A DNA stretch of 64,000 nt from contig JAOUIH010000009.1 of the NCBI GenBank assembly GCA_029884165.1, forward strand, positions 1 through 64,000, given 5' to 3'. The translations under genes and the position numbers were made by a program. The notes under the pieces were generated by a model that saw only the letters and a list, made by a program, of their open reading frames with translations, ran no database searches and had not been told where the DNA came from. The stretch is from Gammaproteobacteria bacterium. Lineage in GTDB: Bacteria; Pseudomonadota; Gammaproteobacteria; Steroidobacterales; Woeseiaceae. How positions within the stretch are numbered: the stretch's first letter is position 1; every line of letters begins with the position of its first letter. This document shows positions 17,939 to 26,351 of the stretch, piece after piece.

Positions 17939-19366
17939 ATGAAAAAAATCAACAAATTAGCATTACTGGCGAGCGTCGCGACCTGGCTTGCGCTTCCCCC
18001 CGGCGCGATGGCCGCGTCGCTACTCGAGGTCTACCAGCAGGCGCTGCAGAGCGACCCGCTCATCCACGAGGCCGAGGCACGGCGGCTCGCTGCACAGGAG
18101 GCCAGCCCCCAGGCGCGCTCCGTGCTCCTGCCCCAGATCAATGCCGGGGCCGAGTACACCGAGTCGAACTTCGACGGTACGTCCTTCCCGAGCAACAACC
18201 TGATCCCGGTTACAACTGAACAGTCTGACGAGAGCACACGCTGGCGCGTCGAACTCCGACAGACGCTGTTCCGCTGGGACCAGTGGGTCGGCATGCGCCA
18301 GGCCGACAAGCTGGTCGCCAAGGCGGAGGTGGACTTCGAGGCTGCGCAGCAGGACCTGATCGTCCGGGTGGTGCGCCGGTATGTCGACGTGCTTGCCGCC
18401 GAAGACCGACTGACGTCGATTCACGCCGATCGGCAGGCGATCGCCCGCCAGCTCGAGCAGGCCAAGCAGCGCTTCGAGGTGGGCCTGATCGCCATAACGG
18501 ACGTACAGGAGTCCCAGGCAGCCTACGACCAGGCGATAGCTAACGAAATCGGCGCGAAGCGAGAACTGGCGACGGCGCGCGAATTGCTGCGCGAAATCAC
18601 CGGCGAATACGTGCCCGCGCTCTCCGCACCGAAAGACGGATTCCCACTCGAGTCGCCGGACCCTGCCGACGAGACCAGCTGGATCGATCTCGCCATGGCC
18701 CAAAACCTCGCCCTGGTATCCAGCCGCTTCAGCGAGGAAATCGCCCGCGACGACATCGCGGTGCGCCGGACGGGCCATTATCCGACCATTGATCTCGTTG
18801 CCTCGATTGCGCACTCGGATGTCGACACGACGCGCAAGAACCTGCCGCCGCCGTCGCCGCCGTCAATCACCGTGCCCTCTGAAAGCGATTTCGACTCGAT
18901 CGGCATACAGCTCCAGATCCCGATTTTCTCTGGCGGCGGAACGTCCTCCCGCGTCCGGGAAGCGGTGTACCTGCACCGGGCGAGCCGCGAGCAACTGCAG
19001 CGTGTGGCGCGCGAGACGGAACGGCAAACTCGCGATGCCTATCTCGGGGTGTTGTCGGAAATCAGCCGGGTCAGGGCCCTTGAGCAGGCGGTGGCCTCGA
19101 GTCGCACTGCGCTGGAGGCGACGCAGGCGGGTTTCGAGGTCGGCACGCGTACGATCGTCGACGTATTGAATTCCCAGTTCGCGCTCTACGCCGCGATTAC
19201 GAACTACTACCAGAGCCGGTACAACTATATCGGTAACGTGCTGCTGCTGAAGCAGGCGGCCGGCACGCTGCAGGTGCAGGACCTGGAAGAGATAGACCGC
19301 TGGCTCCTGGAGCGGCGCCCGCCGGAGCAGGTTATCGCGGAAGAGGAAGCCCGCGGCGGCAACTAA
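17939..19366 (+). CDS. tolC: TolC family outer-membrane channel protein
   Basis: 475 aa outer-membrane component of type I secretion or efflux systems. The signal peptide ends near GAMAASLLEVYQQALQ. Two repeated OEP domains follow, each rich in long helices, with the family motifs YQQALQSDPL at the start and TRTIVDVLNSQFALYAA in the second half. The pattern AASLLEVYQ...DP is typical of TolC/CyaE. The neighbours are a rhodanese and a Pcm-like protein, not a membrane-fusion protein, so its pump partners are elsewhere. Its stop overlaps the convergent waaA stop by four bases. Confidence 0.93.
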   Translation: MKKINKLALLASVATWLALPPGAMAASLLEVYQQALQSDPLIHEAEARRLAAQEASPQARSVLLPQINAGAEYTESNFDGTSFPSNNLIPVTTEQSDESTRWRVELRQTLFRWDQWVGMRQADKLVAKAEVDFEAAQQDLIVRVVRRYVDVLAAEDRLTSIHADRQAIARQLEQAKQRFEVGLIAITDVQESQAAYDQAIANEIGAKRELATARELLREITGEYVPALSAPKDGFPLESPDPADETSWIDLAMAQNLALVSSRFSEEIARDDIAVRRTGHYPTIDLVASIAHSDVDTTRKNLPPPSPPSITVPSESDFDSIGIQLQIPIFSGGGTSSRVREAVYLHRASREQLQRVARETERQTRDAYLGVLSEISRVRALEQAVASSRTALEATQAGFEVGTRTIVDVLNSQFALYAAITNYYQSRYNYIGNVLLLKQAAGTLQVQDLEEIDRWLLERRPPEQVIAEEEARGGN

Positions 19367-20643
19367 GCGGACAGAAGCCCGGACGTATGCGGCTCCAGTA
19401 GCTCGTGGAGCCGCTCCAGCGCGCCGCGATTCTCCGCGACCAGCCGCTTGGCTTCCTCGCCCATGCGCTCAGCCGCAACGCGGTCGGTCAGCAGCCGCCG
19501 CAGTTCGTGGGCCAGTGAGTCCGCGTCCTGCACCCGAGTCGCCGCGCCGGCTTGGGCAAACATGTCGGCTATTTCCTGCGTATTGAACAGCCACGGTCCG
19601 GTAACGATCGGTAATCCCAGTGCGCCCGGTTCGAGCAGGTTGTGCCCGCCCACCGGCGCCAAGGTACCACCGACGAATGCGACGTCGCTGGCAGCGTAGA
19701 GCAAGGGCAACTCGCCCATCGTATCGCCGAGAAACACCGCCGTATCGGACTTACAGGCTTGCTGGCTCGTGCGGGTGATGCAGGAAAACCGCTCTTTTCT
19801 TACCAGGCTTTCCACCTGCGCGAAACGCTCCGGATGCCTCGGTACCAGCACCAGCAGCGCATCGGGTACGTGCTCGACGACCTGGCGATGTGCCGCGAGC
19901 AGCGTCTGCTCTTCCCCCTCGTGAGTGCTCGCCGCGATCCAGGCCGGTCTGTCCCGGAACCATTCGTGGCTGAACTTTGCGCCGCGGACGCCAAGATCTT
20001 CCGGCAACTCGATGTCGAACTTCAGATTGCCCATGACGTGCACGTAATCGGGCTCCGCGCCGAGATCGAGAAATCGCTGGGCATCCGCCCTGCTCTGGGC
20101 CGCAATCAGGATGCCGTTTGCAAGCGCGCGACGGAACAGCGGCCGGAGCAGGCGGTAACGACGCTCCGAACCCGGCGAAATCCGCGCACTGACCATCACC
20201 AGCGGTACGCTGCGGCGACCGCAGGCATGATAGAGGTTCGGCCAGATTTCCGTTTCCATGATCAGCGCCAGGCGCGGATTGGCCGCTTCGAAGAACCGGC
20301 GCACCGCGCCAGGAGTCTCGAACGGCAGGTAGCAGTGAGCCACGTCGTCGCCGAACAGGCTCCTGGCCCGGGAAGCCCCGGTAGGCGTCACGGTCGTGAA
20401 AAGCACGGAGCGATCCGGAAACCGTGCCCGGAGTGAGCGTACCAGCGGCAGCGACGCCTGGACCTCGCCGAAGGAAACGGCGTGGACCCAGATGCAGCCT
20501 TCGCTCATTCGGGGTATGCCGAATCCGAAACGCTGGCCGAGTCGCTCGCGATAGCTCGCATTGGCCGTGCCACGCAGGACCCAGTACAGCGCATAGGCGG
20601 GCAGGACAAGGTAGGTCAGAAACGCGTACGCGTAGCGAATCAT
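19363..20643 (-). CDS. waaA: 3-deoxy-D-manno-octulosonic acid transferase
   Basis: Adds Kdo residues to lipid A precursor at the inner membrane. About 426 aa. A membrane-anchoring N-terminus (YAYAFLTYLVLPAYALYWVL) precedes the first glycosyltransferase lobe with WVHAVSFGEVQASLPLVR and METEIWPNL. The second lobe has VPRHPERF, GDTMGELPLLYAASDVAFVGG and the GGHNLLEP sugar-nucleotide motif. ATG 20643 gives the normal N-terminus. A GTG at 20703 overlaps the hldE stop (GTGA) and would add 20 residues. It is downstream of hldE in an inner-core lipopolysaccharide operon. Confidence 0.95.
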   Translation of the reverse strand: MIRYAYAFLTYLVLPAYALYWVLRGTANASYRERLGQRFGFGIPRMSEGCIWVHAVSFGEVQASLPLVRSLRARFPDRSVLFTTVTPTGASRARSLFGDDVAHCYLPFETPGAVRRFFEAANPRLALIMETEIWPNLYHACGRRSVPLVMVSARISPGSERRYRLLRPLFRRALANGILIAAQSRADAQRFLDLGAEPDYVHVMGNLKFDIELPEDLGVRGAKFSHEWFRDRPAWIAASTHEGEEQTLLAAHRQVVEHVPDALLVLVPRHPERFAQVESLVRKERFSCITRTSQQACKSDTAVFLGDTMGELPLLYAASDVAFVGGTLAPVGGHNLLEPGALGLPIVTGPWLFNTQEIADMFAQAGAATRVQDADSLAHELRRLLTDRVAAERMGEEAKRLVAENRGALERLHELLEPHTSGLLSA

Positions 20644-20699
20644 GGCGGCGGCCGACCCTTGCTGGCCGACCGCTTGCTCCGGCAGGCGGTTTCCTGCGT

Positions 20700-22136
20700 T
20701 CACCGTTTCGGGGAGCCCTCGAGACCCAGCTTCTCAATGATTCTCGATGACGAGTGGCCGTCCCGGTAGGACAGGACTCGCACCTCACCGCCCGCCTCCA
20801 GCACCTCCCGCGCCCCGGCGATCTCGTCCGGCCGGTAATCGCCGCCCTTGACGAGTACGTCGGGCAGGACCGCCTGGATCAGGCGGGCGGGCGTGTCCTC
20901 GGAAAATGGCACGACCCAGTCCACGGCAGCCAGTCCCGCAAGTACCGCCATGCGGTCGGCGAGCGCGTTGACCGGCCGCGCTTCGCCCTTCAGGCGTCGC
21001 ACCGAGTCATCGTCATTCACCGCAACGATCAGCCTGTCCCCCAGCCCCTTGGCCTCTTCGAGATAGGCCACGTGACCGGCATGCAGCACGTCGAAACATC
21101 CGTTGGTCATGACGACACGCTCGCCGCGCCCGCGCGTCTCCGCGACCAGCGCAATCAGGTCTTTCTCGCTGACCATGCCGCGCCCGCCCTGTCCGCGCTG
21201 GTGCAAGGCCACCTTGAGCTCGGATGGCGTCACCGTTGCCACGCCGATCTTGCGGACGACCAGCCCTGCGGCAAGGTTGGCGATCGCCGCGGCGGTGCGG
21301 AAATCGGCACCCGTGGACAAGGCCGCGGCCACGGTCGCAATGACGGTATCGCCGGCGCCGGTTACGTCGAATACTTCGCGGGCCTGGGTCGACAGGAAGA
21401 CAGGCTCGTCGTCGGCCATCACCAGCAGCATGCCCTTTTCGCTGCGGGTCACCAGCAGCGCATCCAGGTCCAGCTCGTCGACCATGCGGCGGGCACGCTC
21501 GACCAGGTCTTCGTCCGATGTCGCCCGGCCGGCGACCGCCTCGAACTCGCCCTGGTTGGGCGTGATCATTGTCGCGCCGGCGTACTTCCGGAAATCGCTG
21601 CCCTTGGGGTCGACCAGGACGGGAACGCCCGCTTCGCGGCAGGCCTCTATCATGTCCGCGACGGCCGACAGGGCGCCCTTCCCGTAGTCCGACAGCACGA
21701 CCGCGTCCAGGCCGCTTATGCGCGCGCGCAGGCTCTTCGAGAGGTCGTCGCCGCCAAGGCTTCCGGGTTCCTCCTGGTCGAGGCGGATCAGTTGCTGACC
21801 GCGGCTCTGGACCCGGGTCTTCGTAATCGTCGGCAACCCCGCAATCCGCTCCAGGCCGGTGTCGATAGACCTCTTCTGCAGTATGGATTCCAGCGTATCC
21901 GCCGCCTGATCGTCGCCGACCAGGCCGAGCAGGGTCGTCCGGACGCCGAGTGCAGCAAGGTTCACGGCAACGTTGGCCGCGCCGCCGGGCCTGTCGTCGG
22001 TTGCGCGAACGTGGACAACGGGAACCGGTGCCTCCGGGCTGATCCGCCCGGTGGCACCGAACAGGTAACGGTCGAGCATCACGTCGCCGGCGACGAGCAC
22101 CCGGGCCGTCGAAAAGTCGGGAATAGTCAGGGTCAC
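20700..22136 (-). CDS. hldE: Bifunctional heptose 7-phosphate kinase / heptose 1-phosphate adenylyltransferase
   Basis: Two-domain enzyme of the ADP-heptose pathway for lipopolysaccharide inner core. The N-terminal ribokinase-like domain (residues about 1-320) shows DVMLDRYLFGATGRISPEAP, PGGAANVAVNLAALG and the GAGDTVIA catalytic loop. The C-terminal nucleotidyltransferase domain (about 345-478) has TNGCFDVLHAGHVAYLEEA with the HxGH signature. 478 aa, full length. The start ATG is at 22136. It lies upstream of waaA and the two genes overlap or nearly overlap. Confidence 0.97.
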   Translation of the reverse strand: MTLTIPDFSTARVLVAGDVMLDRYLFGATGRISPEAPVPVVHVRATDDRPGGAANVAVNLAALGVRTTLLGLVGDDQAADTLESILQKRSIDTGLERIAGLPTITKTRVQSRGQQLIRLDQEEPGSLGGDDLSKSLRARISGLDAVVLSDYGKGALSAVADMIEACREAGVPVLVDPKGSDFRKYAGATMITPNQGEFEAVAGRATSDEDLVERARRMVDELDLDALLVTRSEKGMLLVMADDEPVFLSTQAREVFDVTGAGDTVIATVAAALSTGADFRTAAAIANLAAGLVVRKIGVATVTPSELKVALHQRGQGGRGMVSEKDLIALVAETRGRGERVVMTNGCFDVLHAGHVAYLEEAKGLGDRLIVAVNDDDSVRRLKGEARPVNALADRMAVLAGLAAVDWVVPFSEDTPARLIQAVLPDVLVKGGDYRPDEIAGAREVLEAGGEVRVLSYRDGHSSSRIIEKLGLEGSPKR

Positions 22137-22226
22137 GGCGCGATCTTACTACAGGGCGATACCGAGCGGCGGGCCACCAGCCCGCCGCAGTCTCGAACGC
22201 CCCGGTTCAGGATCGCCGGTACCGGC

Positions 22227-22937
22227 TCAGCCGCACTTCGAGTCGCCGCAGGACAGGCAGGTCATGCAGCCGTCCATCATGACGACGGCCGCGGTACTGC
22301 ACTTGGCGCACAACTGCGCGCCCGCCGGGTACTCGGCCTTGGAAAAGGCGTCCTGCTGCCGCGAGCGCGCCTCGAACTCGGCGCGCTTCTCCTCGATCAG
22401 CTTCTGCTGCTGATCGTCGAGCCCCGGATTCGCCAGCAGCCCGATCGCGATCAGGTGCTTCTCTACGATGTAGCCCAGCTCCGCGATGATCGAGGGCATG
22501 AACTTGCCGCCCGGTTTCCAGTAGCCGCCGCGGGGATCGAAAACCGCTTTCAGCTCGTCCACCAGGAACGTCACGTCGCCACCTTTACGGAACACGGCAG
22601 AAATAATGCGCGTCAGCGCAACGATCCACTGGTAGTGATCCAGGTTCTTCGAGTTGATGAAAATCTCGAATGGCCGCCGTTTTTCGTGCTCGGTGCCCTC
22701 GTTCAGCACGATGTCATTGATCGTTACGTACATTGCATGATCCGAAATCGGCGTCTTGACCTTGTAGGTCGAGCCGATGAGCATTTCCGGACGCTCGAGC
22801 TTCTCGTGCATCCGGATTACTTCTGCGCGGCCGCCCTCCGCCGGTTCCTTGGCGTAGATCTGCTTCGCTTCCCTGCCCTTCTGCTCGCCGGGCTGTTTTA
22901 CCCCATAGCCCACGATCTTTTTTTCAATCTTGTTCAT
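22227..22937 (-). CDS. nrdJb: Adenosylcobalamin-dependent ribonucleotide reductase, NrdJb (C-terminal) subunit
   Basis: 236 aa protein corresponding to the C-terminal TSCPD/zinc part of class II reductase. The readable features are the segment RMHEKLERPEMLIGSTYKVKTP, a TSCPD-like core ending at HLIAIGLLANPG, and a C-terminal zinc ribbon with four cysteine positions (LCAKC and CMTCLSCGDSKCG). In Pseudomonas aeruginosa the same split exists as NrdJa/NrdJb. It follows the catalytic subunit on the same strand after 64 bases. Split reductase means both proteins are needed. Confidence 0.92.
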   Translation of the reverse strand: MNKIEKKIVGYGVKQPGEQKGREAKQIYAKEPAEGGRAEVIRMHEKLERPEMLIGSTYKVKTPISDHAMYVTINDIVLNEGTEHEKRRPFEIFINSKNLDHYQWIVALTRIISAVFRKGGDVTFLVDELKAVFDPRGGYWKPGGKFMPSIIAELGYIVEKHLIAIGLLANPGLDDQQQKLIEEKRAEFEARSRQQDAFSKAEYPAGAQLCAKCSTAAVVMMDGCMTCLSCGDSKCG

Positions 22938-23001
22938 AAATCACCTGGTGCCTGGCGCCGTTGCGTGTCGGCCATCCTCGATAGGAGCCGCCGCCGACGG
23001 T

Positions 23002-25161
23002 TCAGAACTTGCCGTAATAGCCTTCCTTGAGCGCGTCGAACAGGTTGGCAGCCGTATGTACTTCGCCGTCGTATTCGACTTCCTCGTCGCCACGCAGTTC
23101 GACGACCTTGCCGTCCTCGAGCGTGAACGAATAGACCGTATTCTTGAGGTCGCGCTCCTTTACCAGTACGCCTTGGAACGCCTCGGGGTTGAAACGGAAC
23201 GTCGTGCAACCCTTGAGACCCTGCTCGTAGGCGTACATGTAGATATCCTTGAAGTCCGCATAGGGAAAATCCGTCGGGACGTTGGCGGTCTTTGAGATAG
23301 ACGAATCGATCCAGCGCTGTGCGGCTGCCTGGATGTCCACATGCTGCTTCGGCGTGACGTCATCGGCCGCAATGAAGTAGCTCGGCAACGTATCATGGTC
23401 GGCCTTTTCGACCTCGGCTCCGGCCGGCATCGCGCGCGAATTCACGAGCTCGCGATAGCACAGGAGCTCGAACGAGAACACGTCCACTTTTTCCTTTGAC
23501 TTCTTGCCCTGGCGGATGACGTTGCGGAAATAATGGTGTGCGAAGCTCGGCTCGATGCCGTTGCTCGCGTTGTTGGCGAGGGACAGCGAGATCGTGCCCG
23601 TGGGAGCAATCGAGCTGTGATGCGTGAACCGGGCACCCACTTCCGCCAGCTTGTTGACGAGCGCCGGATCCTCCTCCGCGACGCGCTGCATGTATCGGCT
23701 GTAGCGGGCATGCAGAACCCTGCCCTTCACCTTGTCCCCGACCTTGTAGCCGTCGTCGACCATCTCCGGCCGCTTCACCAGCATCTCGGCCGTCACCTCG
23801 AACTCGTCGTTCATGATCGGTGCCGGCCCTTTCTCTTCGGCCAGCTCGAGCGCGGTCTCCCAGCCGGCCAGCGCCAGCTGTTTCGAGACCTCCTCGGTGA
23901 ATTCCACCGAGTCACGCGATCCGTAGCGCATCCGGAGCATCGTGATCGTGGAACCGAGGCCCAGGAATCCCATGCCATGGCGCCGCTTGCGCAGTATTTC
24001 CTCGCGTTGCCGCGGCAATGGCAGGCCGTTGACCTCGACCACGTTGTCCAGCATGCGCGTGAATACCTTCACGACCTTGCGGAATTTGTCCCAGTCGAAT
24101 CGGGCTCTGTCAGTAAACGGATGGAGTACGAACTTCGTCAGGTTTATGGATCCGAGCAGGCAAGAGCCGTAGGGCGGCAACGGCTGCTCACCGCATGGGT
24201 TCGTTGCCCGGATATTCTCGGCGAACCAGTTGTTGTTCATTTCGTTGACCTTGTCGATCAACACGAATCCGGGCTCTGCAAAATCGTAGGTCGACGCCAT
24301 GATGACGTCCCAGAGGCGGCGCGCCGGGATCGTACGGTAGATCTTGCAGGCTACGAGGCCGTCGGCGTTGCGGACGTAATTTTCGGCCTCCGGCCATTCG
24401 CGCCAGACGAAGGTGGATTCGTCATCGACATCCAGGCCCTCCTGGTCCACTTCCTTCTGGGTGACCGGGAACGCGAGCTTCCATTCCTCGCTGTTCTTGA
24501 CGGCCTGCATGAATTCGTCCGTGACCAGCAGCGACAGGTTGAACTGTCGCAGGCGGCCGTCCTCCCGCTTGGCCCGAATGAAATCCAGTACGTCGGGATG
24601 ACCGACGTCGAAGGTGCCCATCTGTGCACCCCGGCGCCCGCCGGCCGACGAAACCGTGAAGCACATCTTGTCGTAGATATCCATGAACGACAGCGGGCCG
24701 GACGTATAGGCACCCGCGCCGGTCACGTATGCACCCTTCGGTCGCAGTGTCGAGAATTCGTAGCCGATGCCGCAGCCCGCCTTCAGCGTCAGGCCCGCCT
24801 CGTGGACCTTGTTCAGGATATTGTCCATGGAGTCGGCCACGGTCCCCGATACCGTGCAATTGATCGTGGACGTCGCCGGTTTATGGTCCTGCGCGCCTGC
24901 GTTTGACACTATCCTCCCGGCCGGTATCGCCCCGCTCCGCAATGCCCAGAGGAACTCCTTGAAATAGCGCTCGCGCAGCGCCTCCTTCTCCACGTCGGCC
25001 AGGGCACGCGCCACACGCCGGTAGGTGTCGTCGATCGTTGCGTCAATCGCCGTTCCGTCCTTGGCGGTCAGCCGGTACTTGGATGCCCAGATATCCAGGG
25101 ACGCCGGTTGAAAGGTAATGTCGGAACTTGTGTCGGAATCCAGATTCACCGCGGACTTCAT
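23002..25161 (-). CDS. nrdJa: Adenosylcobalamin-dependent ribonucleotide reductase, NrdJa (catalytic) subunit
   Basis: 719 aa class II ribonucleotide reductase that makes deoxyribonucleotides using vitamin B12 radical chemistry, independent of oxygen. The ten-strand barrel motifs are readable: TINCTVSGTVADSMDN, GCGIGYEFSTLRP, the active site NPCGEQPLPPYGSCLLGSINL and the APTGTISLSLANNASNGIEP loop. ATG 25161 is preceded by GGGAG at a good distance, better than the longer TTG at 25170. A near-palindromic NrdR-like box lies about 150 bases upstream. No B12 riboswitch was recognised in its leader. Confidence 0.95.
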   Translation of the reverse strand: MKSAVNLDSDTSSDITFQPASLDIWASKYRLTAKDGTAIDATIDDTYRRVARALADVEKEALRERYFKEFLWALRSGAIPAGRIVSNAGAQDHKPATSTINCTVSGTVADSMDNILNKVHEAGLTLKAGCGIGYEFSTLRPKGAYVTGAGAYTSGPLSFMDIYDKMCFTVSSAGGRRGAQMGTFDVGHPDVLDFIRAKREDGRLRQFNLSLLVTDEFMQAVKNSEEWKLAFPVTQKEVDQEGLDVDDESTFVWREWPEAENYVRNADGLVACKIYRTIPARRLWDVIMASTYDFAEPGFVLIDKVNEMNNNWFAENIRATNPCGEQPLPPYGSCLLGSINLTKFVLHPFTDRARFDWDKFRKVVKVFTRMLDNVVEVNGLPLPRQREEILRKRRHGMGFLGLGSTITMLRMRYGSRDSVEFTEEVSKQLALAGWETALELAEEKGPAPIMNDEFEVTAEMLVKRPEMVDDGYKVGDKVKGRVLHARYSRYMQRVAEEDPALVNKLAEVGARFTHHSSIAPTGTISLSLANNASNGIEPSFAHHYFRNVIRQGKKSKEKVDVFSFELLCYRELVNSRAMPAGAEVEKADHDTLPSYFIAADDVTPKQHVDIQAAAQRWIDSSISKTANVPTDFPYADFKDIYMYAYEQGLKGCTTFRFNPEAFQGVLVKERDLKNTVYSFTLEDGKVVELRGDEEVEYDGEVHTAANLFDALKEGYYGKF

Positions 25162-25307
25162 TTCGCCCAATACTCCCTAATCTCCCGCCGGAGATCCCCG
25201 TTTTCTATCAGTGACGCCCTGCGCCAAGCGAATAGTCACCCGCTCACCGATGCCCAGCCTTTCCGGCGATGAGTGTCAAAAAAGCGTCGATTATTTTCTT
25301 GTCTCAG

Positions 25308-25347
25308 ACACAAGATCTTGTGGCTGACAGGGCACAAGATTATGCCC
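25308..25347. promoter_or_regulatory. NrdR box candidates upstream of nrdJa
   Basis: ACACAAGATCTTGTGG (25308-25323) contains a perfect 14-base palindrome and matches about 13 of 16 positions of the NrdR box consensus. A second copy, GCACAAGATTATGCCC (25332-25347), keeps the left half only and starts 24 bases later. The usual spacing between NrdR boxes is about two, three or four helical turns, so 24 is slightly off. NrdR repressing this nucleotide-reductase operon is the likely meaning. Confidence 0.6.
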
Positions 25348-25558
25348 GTGAGGCGCGACTGTCAAGCGCTGATGGCAATTGAATCGACATGATAAAAACT
25401 ATTTTATTCAATATATTACAAACCATTCGAAACTAAGCACTTTAATTTTCTCGGAATTTTCTTTGCGGTTTTGTTTCACTGGCTATCCACAACATCTAGG
25501 GTCCCAAAAACCGGCCTTCCGGCACGCCTCTTGCAGCAAATTGCGGCCGGGCCAGCGC

Positions 25559-25588
25559 CTTGAAATGGGCCTCGCCGTACCTATCTAT
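25559..25588 (+). promoter_or_regulatory. Sigma-32-type heat-shock promoter for hsp20
   Basis: CTTGAAA at 25559-25565, a 14-base spacer, then CCTATCTAT at 25580-25588. This matches the heat-shock sigma consensus (CTTGAAA, spacing 11-16, CCCCATnTA) with one mismatch in the core -10. It lies 83 bases before the Hsp20 start codon, exactly where a heat-shock promoter would be expected. Confidence 0.65.
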
Positions 25589-25670
25589 CGGACCAACAGT
25601 CACTTGTTCCCGGGGCGTTGCGTAACGCGCCGGAAACTGGGGAATCAACGGCAACGAGAGGACCAACGTC

Positions 25671-26114
25671 ATGAACATTACCCGATTTGAACCCTGGGGC
25701 CTTATCAACCAGCTGCACCGTGACCTGGACCAGATCGCCACGCGGCGACTCAACCTCGGCGGCGAGACGGACAGCCCGGTCGCGGACTGGATCCCGGCCG
25801 TCGACGTCATCGAGCAGAAGGATCGCTTCGTATTGCGCGCCGACCTGCCCGGCGTCAGGCCGGAGGATATCGACGTCCGCATGGAAAAGGGCATCCTTAG
25901 CCTCGCGGGAGAGCGATACGGCGAGACCGACCTGGAAGTCGACGGCATGCGTCGAATCGAGCGATTCAGCGGCCGCTTCTACCGACGTTTTGCCCTTCCG
26001 GACACGGCCGATGCGGACAACATCTCGGCGCGCAGCACCAACGGGATCCTGGAGGTAACGATCCCGAAGCTGGCGGAAGTTCAGACCCGCAGGATCACGG
26101 TCGAAGCAGCGTAA
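25671..26114 (+). CDS. Hsp20/alpha-crystallin family small heat-shock protein
   Basis: 147 aa ATP-independent holdase. A short N-terminal arm (MNITRFEPWGLINQLHRDL) precedes an alpha-crystallin domain beginning WIPAVDVIEQKDRFVLRADLP. PGVRPEDIDVRMEKGILSL and a final NGILEVTIPKL beta-strand are diagnostic. The C-terminal tail lacks a clear IxI/V motif and ends RRITVEAA, which may do the same job (RITV). It stands alone behind a sigma-32-like promoter and is followed by a perfect hairpin, so it is probably monocistronic. Confidence 0.95.
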   Translation: MNITRFEPWGLINQLHRDLDQIATRRLNLGGETDSPVADWIPAVDVIEQKDRFVLRADLPGVRPEDIDVRMEKGILSLAGERYGETDLEVDGMRRIERFSGRFYRRFALPDTADADNISARSTNGILEVTIPKLAEVQTRRITVEAA

Positions 26115-26136
26115 GGCCTGCTGCGACGTTCTCGCC

Positions 26137-26168
26137 CGCGCCGGCATCTCCGCTGAGATGCCGGCGCG
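26137..26168 (+). terminator. Perfect 14-bp hairpin after hsp20
   Basis: A 14-bp fully complementary stem (26137-26150 with 26155-26168) with a four-base loop CGCT. Only two Ts follow, so termination may be weak or Rho-assisted. It sits 23 bases after the hsp20 stop. Confidence 0.65.
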
Positions 26169-26351
26169 TTGGCCGCGCTCGGAACTTCGATCAGCAATCG
26201 AGGTCTGCGGCTCAAGCGGCTATGATTGTCGCGCCGGTTTTAGGAGCCCCTCCGCGGCATGACGGCCGCGGGCAGCAGGGCAGATTCACTCCACGTTCAG
26301 CCTGCCCCGCTCAGGCTCGGATTTCGATCGAAAATCGAGGAAACGCAAGCA

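Larger units (their letters stand above)
25171..25670. other. Intergenic region nrdJa / hsp20
   Basis: 500 bases between divergent genes. The part near nrdJa holds the NrdR-like boxes. Bases 25370-25490 are strikingly AT-rich and contain no recognisable gene. The part near hsp20 holds the heat-shock promoter. AGAGGACC before the ATG supplies the ribosome site. Confidence 0.6.

Noticed and set aside
20754-23030. 758-codon forward ORF opposite hldE and nrdJb
   Set aside because: Shadow of two well-conserved reverse-strand genes; no protein family recognised.
23533-24906. 457-codon forward ORF opposite nrdJa
   Set aside because: Antisense of conserved reductase; no domain motifs.
25171-25307. 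Cobalamin riboswitch before nrdJa
   Set aside because: No B12-box-like sequence was found in the leader; NrdR-like boxes fit better.
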